64,000 bases of DNA from contig CAZWSX010000015.1 in the NCBI GenBank assembly GCA_964636985.1, forward strand, positions 1 through 64,000, given 5' to 3'. Positions 56,804-64,000 of this stretch are shown here, one piece after another; position 1 is the stretch's first letter, and every line of letters begins with the position of its first letter. The position numbers and the translations under genes were made by a program. This DNA is from CAZWSX01 sp964636985. GTDB lineage: Bacteria; Planctomycetota; Planctomycetia; Pirellulales; Pirellulaceae. The notes beneath the pieces were generated by a model that had not been told where the DNA came from, did no database searches, and saw nothing but the letters and a program-made list of their open reading frames with translations.

Positions 56804-59482
56804 ATGCATGGCAATCTCAATCTCATTGTGCTGCTCGCGGCCGCGCTGACCACGGCACTGGCCTTTGGCTACGTAACCCATCGCCTAGGCCTTTCGCCCA
56901 TTGTGGGATACCTGCTGGCGGGAGTCCTGATCGGGCCGTACACACCTGGTTTTGTCGGCAACCCCGAGCTCGCTCATCAACTCGCTGAAGTCGGCGTCAT
57001 TCTTTTGATGTTCGGCGTCGGACTGCATTTCCACCTTAAGGACCTGCTGGCCGTAAAAGGGGTAGCGATTCCAGGCGCTATTGGACAAAGCGTCGTCGCC
57101 ACGATTGTTGCCGTGATCGTCTTCGCCGGATTCGGCCTCCCCTGGCAAACAGGCGCGGTGATTGGGATGGCCATGGCGGTGGCCAGTACCGTTGTGCTGA
57201 TGCGCGTCTTGATGGACGCCGACATGCTGAACTCGACCCAAGGCCACATCGCCGTGGGCTGGCTGATCGTCGAAGACATTTTCACCGTCGTGCTGTTGGT
57301 GCTCATTCCTGTCATGGGCCGCGGAATGGGCGCTGAAGAAGCCGCCGAGCACGCGCCCGCGGCCGCCAGCCAGCTATCGCTATGGCCGACGCTTGGATTG
57401 GCTCTTCTCAAGCTCGGAGCACTGGTAGTCATCGTTTTGCTGGCCGGGTCAAAAGTCATTCCCTGGGTGATGGTCCACGTGGCGCGGCTTCGCTCGCGCG
57501 AGTTGTTCACGTTGACCGTGCTCGTCATCTCGATTGCCATCGCGGCCGCATCGTATTACTTCTTCGGTGCTTCGATGGCCTTGGGCGCATTTTTGGCCGG
57601 CATGGTCGTGGCGCAGTCGCCCGTCAGTCACCAGGCGGCCGCCGATGCCCTCCCCATGCGCGATGCCTTCGCGGTGATCTTCTTCGTTTCGGTAGGCATG
57701 CTGTTCAATCCCATCTTTCTGGTGCAGCAGCCTCTGATGGTGGCGGCCGCACTAGGAATCATCCTGATCGCCAAGCCGCTGACGGCGCTAATCATCGTCG
57801 CCTTGCTGGGGCACTCCGCCCGAACAGCGCTCACCGTTGCCATTGGTCTGGCGCAGATTGGAGAGTTCTCCTTCATTCTTTCGGACCTCGCGCGCCAACA
57901 CGGCTTGATGCCCGAAGCCGGCCACAACTTGCTTGTCGCCTCGGCGATTATCTCGATTACGCTGAACCCCCTGCTCTTCCGCGCGCTCCCCAAGATCGAG
58001 GCCTGGATGAAGGACCGTCGCTGGCTGTGGCACCTCCTCAACGGCCGGGCAGAGCAACTAGCAGCCACCGCGAATCAAGCCACGGCCAAACACGTAGCCG
58101 ACGCCGACCACACGAGCACGCGATTGGCGATCGTCGTCGGCTACGGCCCCGTGGGACGCTCGGTCCATCGTCTGCTGCGCGAGGCCAATCTCTCGACGGT
58201 CGTCATCGACATCAACATGGATACCGTTTCTTCGCTGAACGCCGCCGGGCAACCGGCTATTTTTGGCGATGCCTCGCACGAGCAGATTCTCGAACAAGCG
58301 GGCATGCGGCACGCCTCGCACCTCGTGCTCACGCTGCCCCACACCTCCGACCGGGCGGCCATCGTCGCGTCCGCAAGGAATCTGAATCCTGATGTCCGCA
58401 TCCTGGTAAGAGCCCGGTACATCCGAGAGCGGGAAGACCTCGAGCAAGCCGGGGCCAACGCCGCTGTCTTCGAGGAGGTCGAAGCGGCCGTTTCGCTGGC
58501 GCGGTTGGTCCTCGCCGACACCGGCCTGCACCGCGAAGCAGCCGACCAGAAGATCAACGACCTGCGACTCCAACTGATCATGGAGAATATCTCCAACATT
58601 CGCTCGCAGCGGGTGCGGAGCGTCATGGTCCCATGGACTCGCGTCCGTTGGTTGCCCGAGTCCGCCGACCGGGACGCAGTCTTAGCGCAGGTCTCGCAGG
58701 AGCGATTTTCGCGCTGGCCTGTCGTCAACATGAAAACGGGATTGCCGCTTGGCTACCTGCTGACCAAAGACCTCATCGCCAAGGCAGCAGCCGCGGACTG
58801 GTTGGGCCTGGTGCGTCCCCTGAAGTCGATCAACCCGGAGGACACGATCGAGGCAGTTCTCTTGCGCATGCAAGACGAAGGGGCCTCGGTCTACATCGTC
58901 GAGGACGACAAACGCCCTGTCGGCCTCGTCACGCTCGAGGACATTCTCGAACAAGTGTTCGGCCAAATTGAAGACGAGTACCCCCACGAGCCAACAGTAT
59001 CGTTGCACGATGCCTTGGCCCATGGCGGCGTTGTGCTCAATCTTGCGGCCACAACAGCGGCTGAAGCAATTGGTGAACTTGCGGCGGCGATGCCGGCCGA
59101 AACGCTGCCACCAGGCACCAGCCGCGATGACATCGTGCGCATTTCGCTCGCCCGTGAGGGGCAAGTTTCCACCAACCTAGGAAACGGCGTGGCAATCCCG
59201 CATGCCCGCTGCCAGGGGTTGCGACGGCCCATCGTCGTTTTTGGGCGAAGCACCGATGGAATCGCCTTTTCTCCCGAGTCGGTAGCGGCGGAGTCGGCAG
59301 ACCTAGTTCAGTTGGTGTTCCTACTCGTGACTCCGTCGGAACGGCCCGAAACACAGCTAGCGCTACTTCGGCAACTAGCAGGGATTTGCCAGGAAGCGCC
59401 GACGCGGAAATCGCTCCAACACGCCCCCTCCGCGGGAGACGTGCTGTCGATTCTCGACTCGCGCGCTCGCGAAGCGGCGTAG
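56804..59482 (+). CDS. KefB/YbaL-type antiporter fused to TrkA-N, CBS and PTS-EIIA domains
   Basis: An 892-aa membrane protein. GGAGG lies 6 nt before the ATG at 56804. A cation:proton antiporter core (12 helices, about residues 5-405) begins NLIVLLAAALTTALAFGYVTHRLGLSPIVGYLLAGVLIGPYTPGF. A TrkA-N nucleotide-binding domain follows (VVGYGPVGRSVHRLL; GxGxxG near 446). Two CBS domains come next (about 600-725; MVPWTRVRWLPESADRDAVL and SVYIVEDDKRPVGLVTLEDIL). The end (about 730-892) is a PTS-EIIA(Ntr)-like domain with the phospho-acceptor site NGVAIPHARCQGL, H800. Potassium or proton flux would thus be tuned by nucleotides, by CBS ligands and by phosphorylation. The fusion is uncommon to my knowledge. 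Confidence 0.88.
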   Translation: MHGNLNLIVLLAAALTTALAFGYVTHRLGLSPIVGYLLAGVLIGPYTPGFVGNPELAHQLAEVGVILLMFGVGLHFHLKDLLAVKGVAIPGAIGQSVVATIVAVIVFAGFGLPWQTGAVIGMAMAVASTVVLMRVLMDADMLNSTQGHIAVGWLIVEDIFTVVLLVLIPVMGRGMGAEEAAEHAPAAASQLSLWPTLGLALLKLGALVVIVLLAGSKVIPWVMVHVARLRSRELFTLTVLVISIAIAAASYYFFGASMALGAFLAGMVVAQSPVSHQAAADALPMRDAFAVIFFVSVGMLFNPIFLVQQPLMVAAALGIILIAKPLTALIIVALLGHSARTALTVAIGLAQIGEFSFILSDLARQHGLMPEAGHNLLVASAIISITLNPLLFRALPKIEAWMKDRRWLWHLLNGRAEQLAATANQATAKHVADADHTSTRLAIVVGYGPVGRSVHRLLREANLSTVVIDINMDTVSSLNAAGQPAIFGDASHEQILEQAGMRHASHLVLTLPHTSDRAAIVASARNLNPDVRILVRARYIREREDLEQAGANAAVFEEVEAAVSLARLVLADTGLHREAADQKINDLRLQLIMENISNIRSQRVRSVMVPWTRVRWLPESADRDAVLAQVSQERFSRWPVVNMKTGLPLGYLLTKDLIAKAAAADWLGLVRPLKSINPEDTIEAVLLRMQDEGASVYIVEDDKRPVGLVTLEDILEQVFGQIEDEYPHEPTVSLHDALAHGGVVLNLAATTAAEAIGELAAAMPAETLPPGTSRDDIVRISLAREGQVSTNLGNGVAIPHARCQGLRRPIVVFGRSTDGIAFSPESVAAESADLVQLVFLLVTPSERPETQLALLRQLAGICQEAPTRKSLQHAPSAGDVLSILDSRAREAA

Positions 59483-59534
59483 GCGGCTCGCGACCATTCG
59501 ATCTACAATGGTGCCTAGCATGCCCCACCGGGTC

Positions 59535-59617
59535 GTGTCCCACCTCCTGGCGCGAGGTTCTCGCGCCTCCCACCTTTGTCGCGGATGTTTCTCCCATGTC
59601 CCACCTACTTGGCGCGG
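59535..59617 (+). repeat. short direct repeat flanking a start codon, with hairpin
   Basis: GTGTCCCACCTCCTGGCGCG (from 59535) recurs 61 bp on as ATGTCCCACCTACTTGGCGC (from 59596), the second copy being the start of the following gene. The first copy includes a perfect 8-bp hairpin, GGCGCGAG-GTT-CTCGCGCC (59549-59567). The repeat looks like a tandem duplication of a gene's 5' end; because the offset is 61 bp the two copies are in different frames. Confidence 0.5.
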
Positions 59618-60879
59618 GATCTCGCCGCCGTTTTTTGCACGATGCCTCGGTCCTCACGGCCGGCTACGGTCTGGCTTCTCAATTGTCGGCCGCCGAAAAG
59701 CAGCCCCGCGAAAAATTGCCTGTCGCGGCCGTCGTCACGATCTACACCAGGTTCAGCCACACCGACGTCATCATTGGCAAAATCCTGGACGGATGGAATC
59801 AAAAAGGGGGCCCAGGCCCCGATCTCAAGCTGGTATCGATGTACGTCGACCAGCGGCGCGACGACGACTTGGTGCAATCCGCGGCCGACCGTCATGGATT
59901 CCGGCTTGTCAAGACGATCGACGAAGCGATCACGCTCGGCACCGACCGCGTGCAAGTGGCGGGCGTGCTTAACATCGGCGAGCACGGCAACTACCCCTTC
60001 ACGCCGAAGACGCAGCAGCAGATGTACCCGCGGCGCCGCTTCTTCGACGAAGCGGTTGCGGCAATGAAGCGGGGCGGAAAATACGTTCCGCTCTTCAACG
60101 ACAAGCACCTGGCCTACAACTGGCAAGATGCCAAGGCGATGTACGATACCGCCCGGCGGCTCAAGTTCCCTTTTCTCGCGGGCTCATCCGTTCCACTAAC
60201 TTGGCGCTATCCGGTACTGGAGCTTAACCGCCAAAACGAGCTAGAGGATGCTCTCACGTTCGGCTACAGCGGCTTGGAAATCTACGGTTTCCACACGCTG
60301 GAAGTCCATCAAGCGATGATCGAACGTCGCAAGGGAGGGGAATCAGGCATCAAGGCCGTGCAAGCGTTGCGCGGCGAGGCCATCCATCGTGCCGCCGCCG
60401 AAGGCAAATGGTCGACCGCCTTGCTCGATAGGGCTGTCGCCACGCTTCCCAAGAGTCCGAAGATGCCCGCCGATTGGACGAAGCAGGATGAGGCGGCAGT
60501 GTTTCTGCTGGAGCACACCGATGGCCTCAAGTCGACCGTCGTGATGTGCGGCTCATCCTTTCCGGAGTTTGGATTCGCAGCCAAACTAAAAGGGAAGTCG
60601 GAACCCATTGCGACCTGGGTCCGATTACAAAACAGCGACCCGTTTCCGCACTTCGCTCATCTGCTGCATGCGATCGAAGAAACGATCCACCAGCAAAAAG
60701 AAGTTTATCCACTCGAAAGAACGCTGCTCACAACCGGCGCGCTCGACCGACTCATGCACAGCGTGGCCGAAGATGGAAAACGTTTCGAAACGCCCGAACT
60801 GGCGATCCGCTACGAACCAACCGACTATCCCTTCGGCAATCATCCTAAGGTTGATTTGGTTTTGCCCGAACCCGTCTAG
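59596..60879 (+). CDS. Tat-exported planctomycete hypothetical protein
   Basis: A 427-aa protein with a twin-arginine signal (SRRRFLHDASVLTAGYGLAS) after a short leader MSHLLGAG. The mature part has a Rossmann-like start (VAAVVTIYTRFSHTDVIIGKILDGWNQ) and TDRVQVAGVLNIGEHGNYPF and resembles secreted planctomycete oxidoreductase-like proteins, but no cofactor site is certain. The frame is open to 59386 inside the antiporter gene; the ATG at 59596 gives the Tat signal. It converges with the PQQ-type propeller gene. Confidence 0.7.
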   Translation: MSHLLGAGSRRRFLHDASVLTAGYGLASQLSAAEKQPREKLPVAAVVTIYTRFSHTDVIIGKILDGWNQKGGPGPDLKLVSMYVDQRRDDDLVQSAADRHGFRLVKTIDEAITLGTDRVQVAGVLNIGEHGNYPFTPKTQQQMYPRRRFFDEAVAAMKRGGKYVPLFNDKHLAYNWQDAKAMYDTARRLKFPFLAGSSVPLTWRYPVLELNRQNELEDALTFGYSGLEIYGFHTLEVHQAMIERRKGGESGIKAVQALRGEAIHRAAAEGKWSTALLDRAVATLPKSPKMPADWTKQDEAAVFLLEHTDGLKSTVVMCGSSFPEFGFAAKLKGKSEPIATWVRLQNSDPFPHFAHLLHAIEETIHQQKEVYPLERTLLTTGALDRLMHSVAEDGKRFETPELAIRYEPTDYPFGNHPKVDLVLPEPV

Positions 60880-60885
60880 ACTTGG

Positions 60886-62313
60886 CTATTGAAAGCAGTA
60901 AAGAGCGGCAACCGTTCGCAGGTAGATCTTTCCATCGACCAGGGCGGGCGTCGCGTAGATCCCTTCCTCGAACGCAACGGTGTGCAGCGTCTTCCAGCGA
61001 TCTTCCGCCGATACGACGGTGACCTTTCCCTCTTCACTAGCCATATACACCTTGCCATCCCCGAAAACCGGCGACGCATAATAGTCGTCGGTGCCGAAGA
61101 CGCGTCCCGTCTTTCCAACGGCGCCGGTCTTGGCGTTCAGCGTTGTCAGGATGCCGCCATCCTTCAACGAATAAACGCGACCACCAGCAATCAGGGGAGA
61201 GCAACAAAACGGGACATGCCGCTTCTCGCGCCATGCAATGTTATTAGCCGCGGTATCGCGGCGCAAATTCGGATTGATTGCCAAGATCGCGTTTTCGCTT
61301 TTGTCGAAGAGCTGGCGGAAGCGCTCGTACTCCTCGCGCGAGATCGAGCCATCTTTATTGCGATCACAAGTCGTGAACCGCATTTTCACCGCCCCGTCGG
61401 GCAACTCGCTCTCTTCGAATTTGCCGTCCTTATTAAGGTCGAAACCGCTCGCAATGTCGTCGAAGGGCTCCAGCCGGATCAGGTCGCCTGCATCGCCGCC
61501 CGCTGCCCATCCCGCTGCAAAAAGCTCCCCCTCTTCGCTGAGTGCCGGCGTGGCGCAGACTTGCCGGGCGATTCCCTCGACTGCCCAGTTCTCGGCGCCG
61601 GTCTCCAAGTCGTAACCTTTTACGGTAAGTGTTCCGGCAGCGACCACTTCTTCGCGGCCAAAGTTCTTCCAGATCACGGGCGTGGTGAAGTTCCGCAAGG
61701 CGTCGCCCCGTTCGGTTCGCCAAACCTGCTGGCCGGTCTGCAGGTCGTACGCGGCAATGAACGCGCCGATGTCATGATCCTGCAACAGCAGAACCTTGCC
61801 GTTGTGAATCACCGGCGAGTTCCCCGACCCGAAGTCGTTTTTGAAAGGCCCCATCGGCAGGTGCCAAAGCTGCTTGCCCGATGCGGCCTCGTAGGCAAAA
61901 AGCCCGCACGAACCAAAAAAGCTCACCACGATCTTGCCATCGGAGGCCGACGTGGTCTGGGCCAAACTTCCCACGCGGTGGACCAGTTCCACTTCCTGGT
62001 GAGGAGCCTCCGCCCGCCACAAGTCACGGCCCGTTGAGCGATCGAGTCCAATCGTGAGCAGCTTCTGTCCATCGACCGCCGTAAGAAAGATAAAGTCCCC
62101 CACGATGATTGGCGACGAGTGCCCCGGGGGCAACGGCGTTCGGAAGGCCACATTCGTCGTCGGTCCGATCTCGGCGGGAAGCTTGGCGTCGCCCACCGCG
62201 CGGCCGCTGCAATTAGGCCCGCGAAACTGTGGCCAGTCTCCCCCACGAGCAGCCGCAACCACCGCAAAACAAACTGCGAACGAAACAATCGATGCGCCTA
62301 AAAATCTACGCAT
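60886..62313 (-). CDS. PQQ-type beta-propeller with inserted EF-hands
   Basis: A 475-aa secreted protein with a Sec signal (MRRFLGASIVSFAVCFAVVA, cleavage near AARGGD) and WPQFRGPNCSG, the typical start of planctomycete PQQ-binding-like (outer membrane assembly-like) propellers. Propeller blades recur as DRSTGRDLWRAEA, EAASGKQLWHLPM, DLQTGQQVWRTER and DLETGAENWAV. Between blades, near residues 285-320, a pair of EF-hands is inserted (DLNKDGKFEESEL and DRNKDGSISREEYE). The W-rich pattern agrees with PQQ-like quinoprotein folds, but no enzyme activity is shown. It converges with the Tat-exported gene and stands 10 bp before the TIM-barrel gene's end on the same strand. Confidence 0.85.
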   Translation of the reverse strand: MRRFLGASIVSFAVCFAVVAAARGGDWPQFRGPNCSGRAVGDAKLPAEIGPTTNVAFRTPLPPGHSSPIIVGDFIFLTAVDGQKLLTIGLDRSTGRDLWRAEAPHQEVELVHRVGSLAQTTSASDGKIVVSFFGSCGLFAYEAASGKQLWHLPMGPFKNDFGSGNSPVIHNGKVLLLQDHDIGAFIAAYDLQTGQQVWRTERGDALRNFTTPVIWKNFGREEVVAAGTLTVKGYDLETGAENWAVEGIARQVCATPALSEEGELFAAGWAAGGDAGDLIRLEPFDDIASGFDLNKDGKFEESELPDGAVKMRFTTCDRNKDGSISREEYERFRQLFDKSENAILAINPNLRRDTAANNIAWREKRHVPFCCSPLIAGGRVYSLKDGGILTTLNAKTGAVGKTGRVFGTDDYYASPVFGDGKVYMASEEGKVTVVSAEDRWKTLHTVAFEEGIYATPALVDGKIYLRTVAALYCFQ

Positions 62314-62323
62314 GGACAACTCG

Positions 62324-63109
62324 TCAGATGTTCTTAAGGAATGAAATCGCCTGCTGCAGTTCGCTCGACAAACTGTCGTCCCCCGTGGCACGGGCGACGG
62401 TGATCCAGCCGGCGAACCCATGCTGTTCGAGCAAGGCGAGTAGGTCCGGGATTTCCACCGAGCCGCGGCCGAGCGGAACTTCCCTTCCTCCGGCAGCGCC
62501 ACCTAACCGCACAGCGTCGCGCGCGTAAAGATGCAGCGTGTGTTTCGTCAGCAGGCGCATCGCTTCGGTTGGATTCTGCCCTGCCATGATTAGCGCCGCA
62601 GGATCGAAGGCGACTCCCAACGACCCCACCGGCAAAGCGTCCAGCAACTTTAACATGTGCGCCGCGGGATCGGCGCCAGTCGTCGCGCATAGCGTGGCGC
62701 CAACGCGCTGGCCGTGCCGGCCAATGTCCGCCAGTGCCTGCGTCATGGTTTGCCAACCGACGGACGATTCGTCCTCGGGAATGCTCCCCACTTGGTTGAC
62801 GACGACGCTGGCCCCCATGTCCCATGCAAATTGCATCGCCTGCTTGGTTCCCTCGATTCGGGCCTCCAGGTTGTCCAAAACGTCGTAGCCCCGCTGGGTA
62901 TGGAAGGTAACCGAACTGGCCCGCAAATTCAGATCGTCCAGCATTTTCCGAACATGCCGCACGCCGGTGCGCGATAATTCGTGCGGACGGATTTCTCCAC
63001 GGGCATCGATTTCGACGGCCTGAGCCCCCATCCGCGCCGCGGTAAGCAATGCTTGCTTGAATGGCTGGCGAAGGCTGGCGAGCTGGATGCTGACGCGAAC
63101 TTGCAACAC
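62324..63109 (-). CDS. sugar phosphate isomerase/epimerase-like TIM barrel
   Basis: A 261-aa TIM-barrel protein of the xylose-isomerase-like (AP endonuclease 2) superfamily. It shows SLRQPFKQALLTAARMGAQAVEIDARGEI (strand 1), VTFHTQRGYDVL (strand 3), AWDMGASVVVNQVG (strand 4) and LGVAFDPAALIMAGQNPTEAM (strand 6-7). The start is uncertain; GTG at 63109 has AGGAG 11 nt upstream, and the frame is open to a TTG at 63142. Activity on a sugar or sugar acid is inferred. It is divergent to the partial gene at 63151 and lies upstream of the PQQ-type gene (10 bp). Confidence 0.8.
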   Translation of the reverse strand: MLQVRVSIQLASLRQPFKQALLTAARMGAQAVEIDARGEIRPHELSRTGVRHVRKMLDDLNLRASSVTFHTQRGYDVLDNLEARIEGTKQAMQFAWDMGASVVVNQVGSIPEDESSVGWQTMTQALADIGRHGQRVGATLCATTGADPAAHMLKLLDALPVGSLGVAFDPAALIMAGQNPTEAMRLLTKHTLHLYARDAVRLGGAAGGREVPLGRGSVEIPDLLALLEQHGFAGWITVARATGDDSLSSELQQAISFLKNI

Positions 63110-63150
63110 GTTGCGATAGGCTCCTGGGTTTGTACTTACCAATGCGGCCG

Positions 63151-64000
63151 GTGAAGCGTTTCGTCATGACTCAAGCATGGACTAACTTCTTGTCCCCCGC
63201 GCGCACTGCGTATGCTTTGCTCTTCATCATAGCGGCTGGGACCTCGCTTCGCGGCGAGGAAGGATCGCTTTTGCGACGCACGGTTTTCGCCAGCGACTTC
63301 GGCGAAACGGCGGATGCCGATTTCGACGGGTGGCCCGACGGCTGGCAGCGGCGTTATCGGCGCGGTTGGCCCCGCCACGTGCGGGTGCGGATCGTCCCAA
63401 ATAGCGAGGCCATCCCGAAGAAACCATCGATCAAGAACGCCGCCAAAACGACAACACTGGCTCCGTCGCCGCCGCGCGTCTCGGTCGACTATGACAACGA
63501 CCTTAAGAATCGCTCCAAGTTGGTTCGCGACTACGATATCCCGTCCAAGACCGCACAAGCGCTCTCGCTTCCCGATCGCCCTGTGCTGGCGATGAAGTTC
63601 GATGGCGGCGGCGCAGCGGTTGTCGGACCGCCCGTCGAGGTGTGGCCCTACTTCAGTTACGAGTTGGCCATCGACCTCAAGTCGACGGGGATCGAGCGGA
63701 ATATCGTTTCGGTGGGACTCGACTTTTTTGATGCCGACGGAAACCTGATCCGTCGCGAACGTTCCAGGCCCTACCACGCCCTCAGCGAATGGACAACGGT
63801 CGGGCTCAAGAACATTACCACCGATGATCCTCGTATCAAGTTTGCGGCCGTCGCATGCGAGTTGGTCGAGGGAACGCCAGCCGACCTCCGAGGCACCCTG
63901 GCTATCGGAAACGTGGAGCTGATCGAGCTGCCGCAACTGCGCGTCGCTCTCAAGCGAAAGGGTGGCCTGTTCCAAGAAAGCGAACCCGTCGAAGTCGTTT
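63151..64000 (+). CDS. secreted hypothetical protein, 3' end cut by the window
   Basis: An open frame from GTG 63151 (or ATG 63166) runs to the window end, so the gene is partial at its 3' end and was visible only by direct translation. It starts with a Sec signal (TQAWTNFLSPARTAYALLFIIAAG) and continues with VFASDFGETADADFDGWPDGWQRR, a planctomycete signature of secreted proteins with a carbohydrate-binding-like beta domain (WPYFSYELAIDLKSTGIERN; VSVGLDFFDADGN). It is divergent to the TIM-barrel gene. The length and C-terminal domains cannot be known here. Confidence 0.75.
   Translation, partial: MKRFVMTQAWTNFLSPARTAYALLFIIAAGTSLRGEEGSLLRRTVFASDFGETADADFDGWPDGWQRRYRRGWPRHVRVRIVPNSEAIPKKPSIKNAAKTTTLAPSPPRVSVDYDNDLKNRSKLVRDYDIPSKTAQALSLPDRPVLAMKFDGGGAAVVGPPVEVWPYFSYELAIDLKSTGIERNIVSVGLDFFDADGNLIRRERSRPYHALSEWTTVGLKNITTDDPRIKFAAVACELVEGTPADLRGTLAIGNVELIELPQLRVALKRKGGLFQESEPVEVV

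Noticed and set aside
57382..58392. 336-aa plus-strand open frame inside the antiporter
   Set aside because: Out of frame with a complete antiporter/TrkA-N sequence; Arg/Gly-rich and without a domain.
60889..62037. 382-aa plus-strand open frame across the PQQ-type propeller
   Set aside because: Antisense to propeller blades and EF-hands; no start context.
63136..63975. 279-aa minus-strand open frame at the window end
   Set aside because: It opposes the plus-strand secreted gene, which has a signal peptide and the GWPDGWQRR signature; the minus frame has neither.

Overview
This 64 kb window is a piece of a chromosome from a planctomycete, most likely of the Pirellulales type. The evidence is the set of families almost confined to that phylum: a BBP7-type outer-membrane barrel protein, a giant TPR protein with DUF1583-like modules, a DUF1549/DUF1553 (PSCyt2/PSD1) cytochrome paired with a DUF1501 protein, a pentaheme PA14 cytochrome paired with a sorbosone-dehydrogenase-like propeller, and many large secreted proteins with Sec, Tat or lipoprotein signals. 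The DNA is moderately GC-rich and most genes are preceded by weak or absent Shine-Dalgarno sites. No phage, insertion sequence, CRISPR array or clear island was found.

Layout. 0-7 kb: BBP7 protein (-), a planctomycete hypothetical, a secreted FKBP isomerase, a DEDDy exonuclease, a converging uncharacterised protein with a PD-(D/E)XK-like motif, tRNA-Arg(TCT), a decayed zinc-ribbon gene and a membrane LRR protein. 7-18.3 kb: one giant minus-strand gene (about 3771 aa) of TPRs followed by a tandemly duplicated C-terminal module. 18.5-26.6 kb: the divergent operon MoxR ATPase - DUF58 - BatA/VWA - VWA/GATase-like - coiled-coil membrane protein. 26.7-32.7 kb: BrkB-like membrane protein, two small orphans, Ohr/OsmC peroxide reductase and an EmrA/EmrB-type efflux pair. 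32.8-41 kb: a BlaI-type repressor with a perfect palindrome at its promoter, overlapping a 1305-aa M56 peptidase sensor that ends in a thioredoxin domain, then the PSCyt2/PSD1 and DUF1501 pair. 41-48 kb: slipin, small secreted, basic and zinc-ribbon proteins, then the pentaheme cytochrome and its propeller partner. 48-53 kb: methyltransferase, an RsbW-like kinase next to a STAS protein, and a large lipoprotein. 52-64 kb: CehA-like PHP protein, GT-C glycosyltransferase, a KefB-type antiporter fused to TrkA-N, CBS and PTS-EIIA domains, a Tat-exported protein, a PQQ-type propeller with EF-hands, a xylose-isomerase-like TIM barrel, and a divergent secreted gene cut by the window end.

How the genes work together. 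The MoxR/DUF58/VWA operon looks like a chaperone-type system acting at the membrane, and it shares a 218-bp promoter region with the giant TPR gene. The BlaI/M56 pair forms a signal-transduction switch whose sensor carries redox and sugar-binding-like domains instead of a penicillin sensor. The cytochrome/DUF1501/propeller genes suggest periplasmic oxidation of organic substrates. The RsbW/STAS pair suggests partner switching with its sigma factor encoded elsewhere. The most unusual architectures are the M56-thioredoxin sensor, the antiporter-EIIA fusion, the duplicated giant TPR protein and the cysteine cluster in the last gene of the MoxR operon. All functional calls rest on motifs read by eye; no database search was run.
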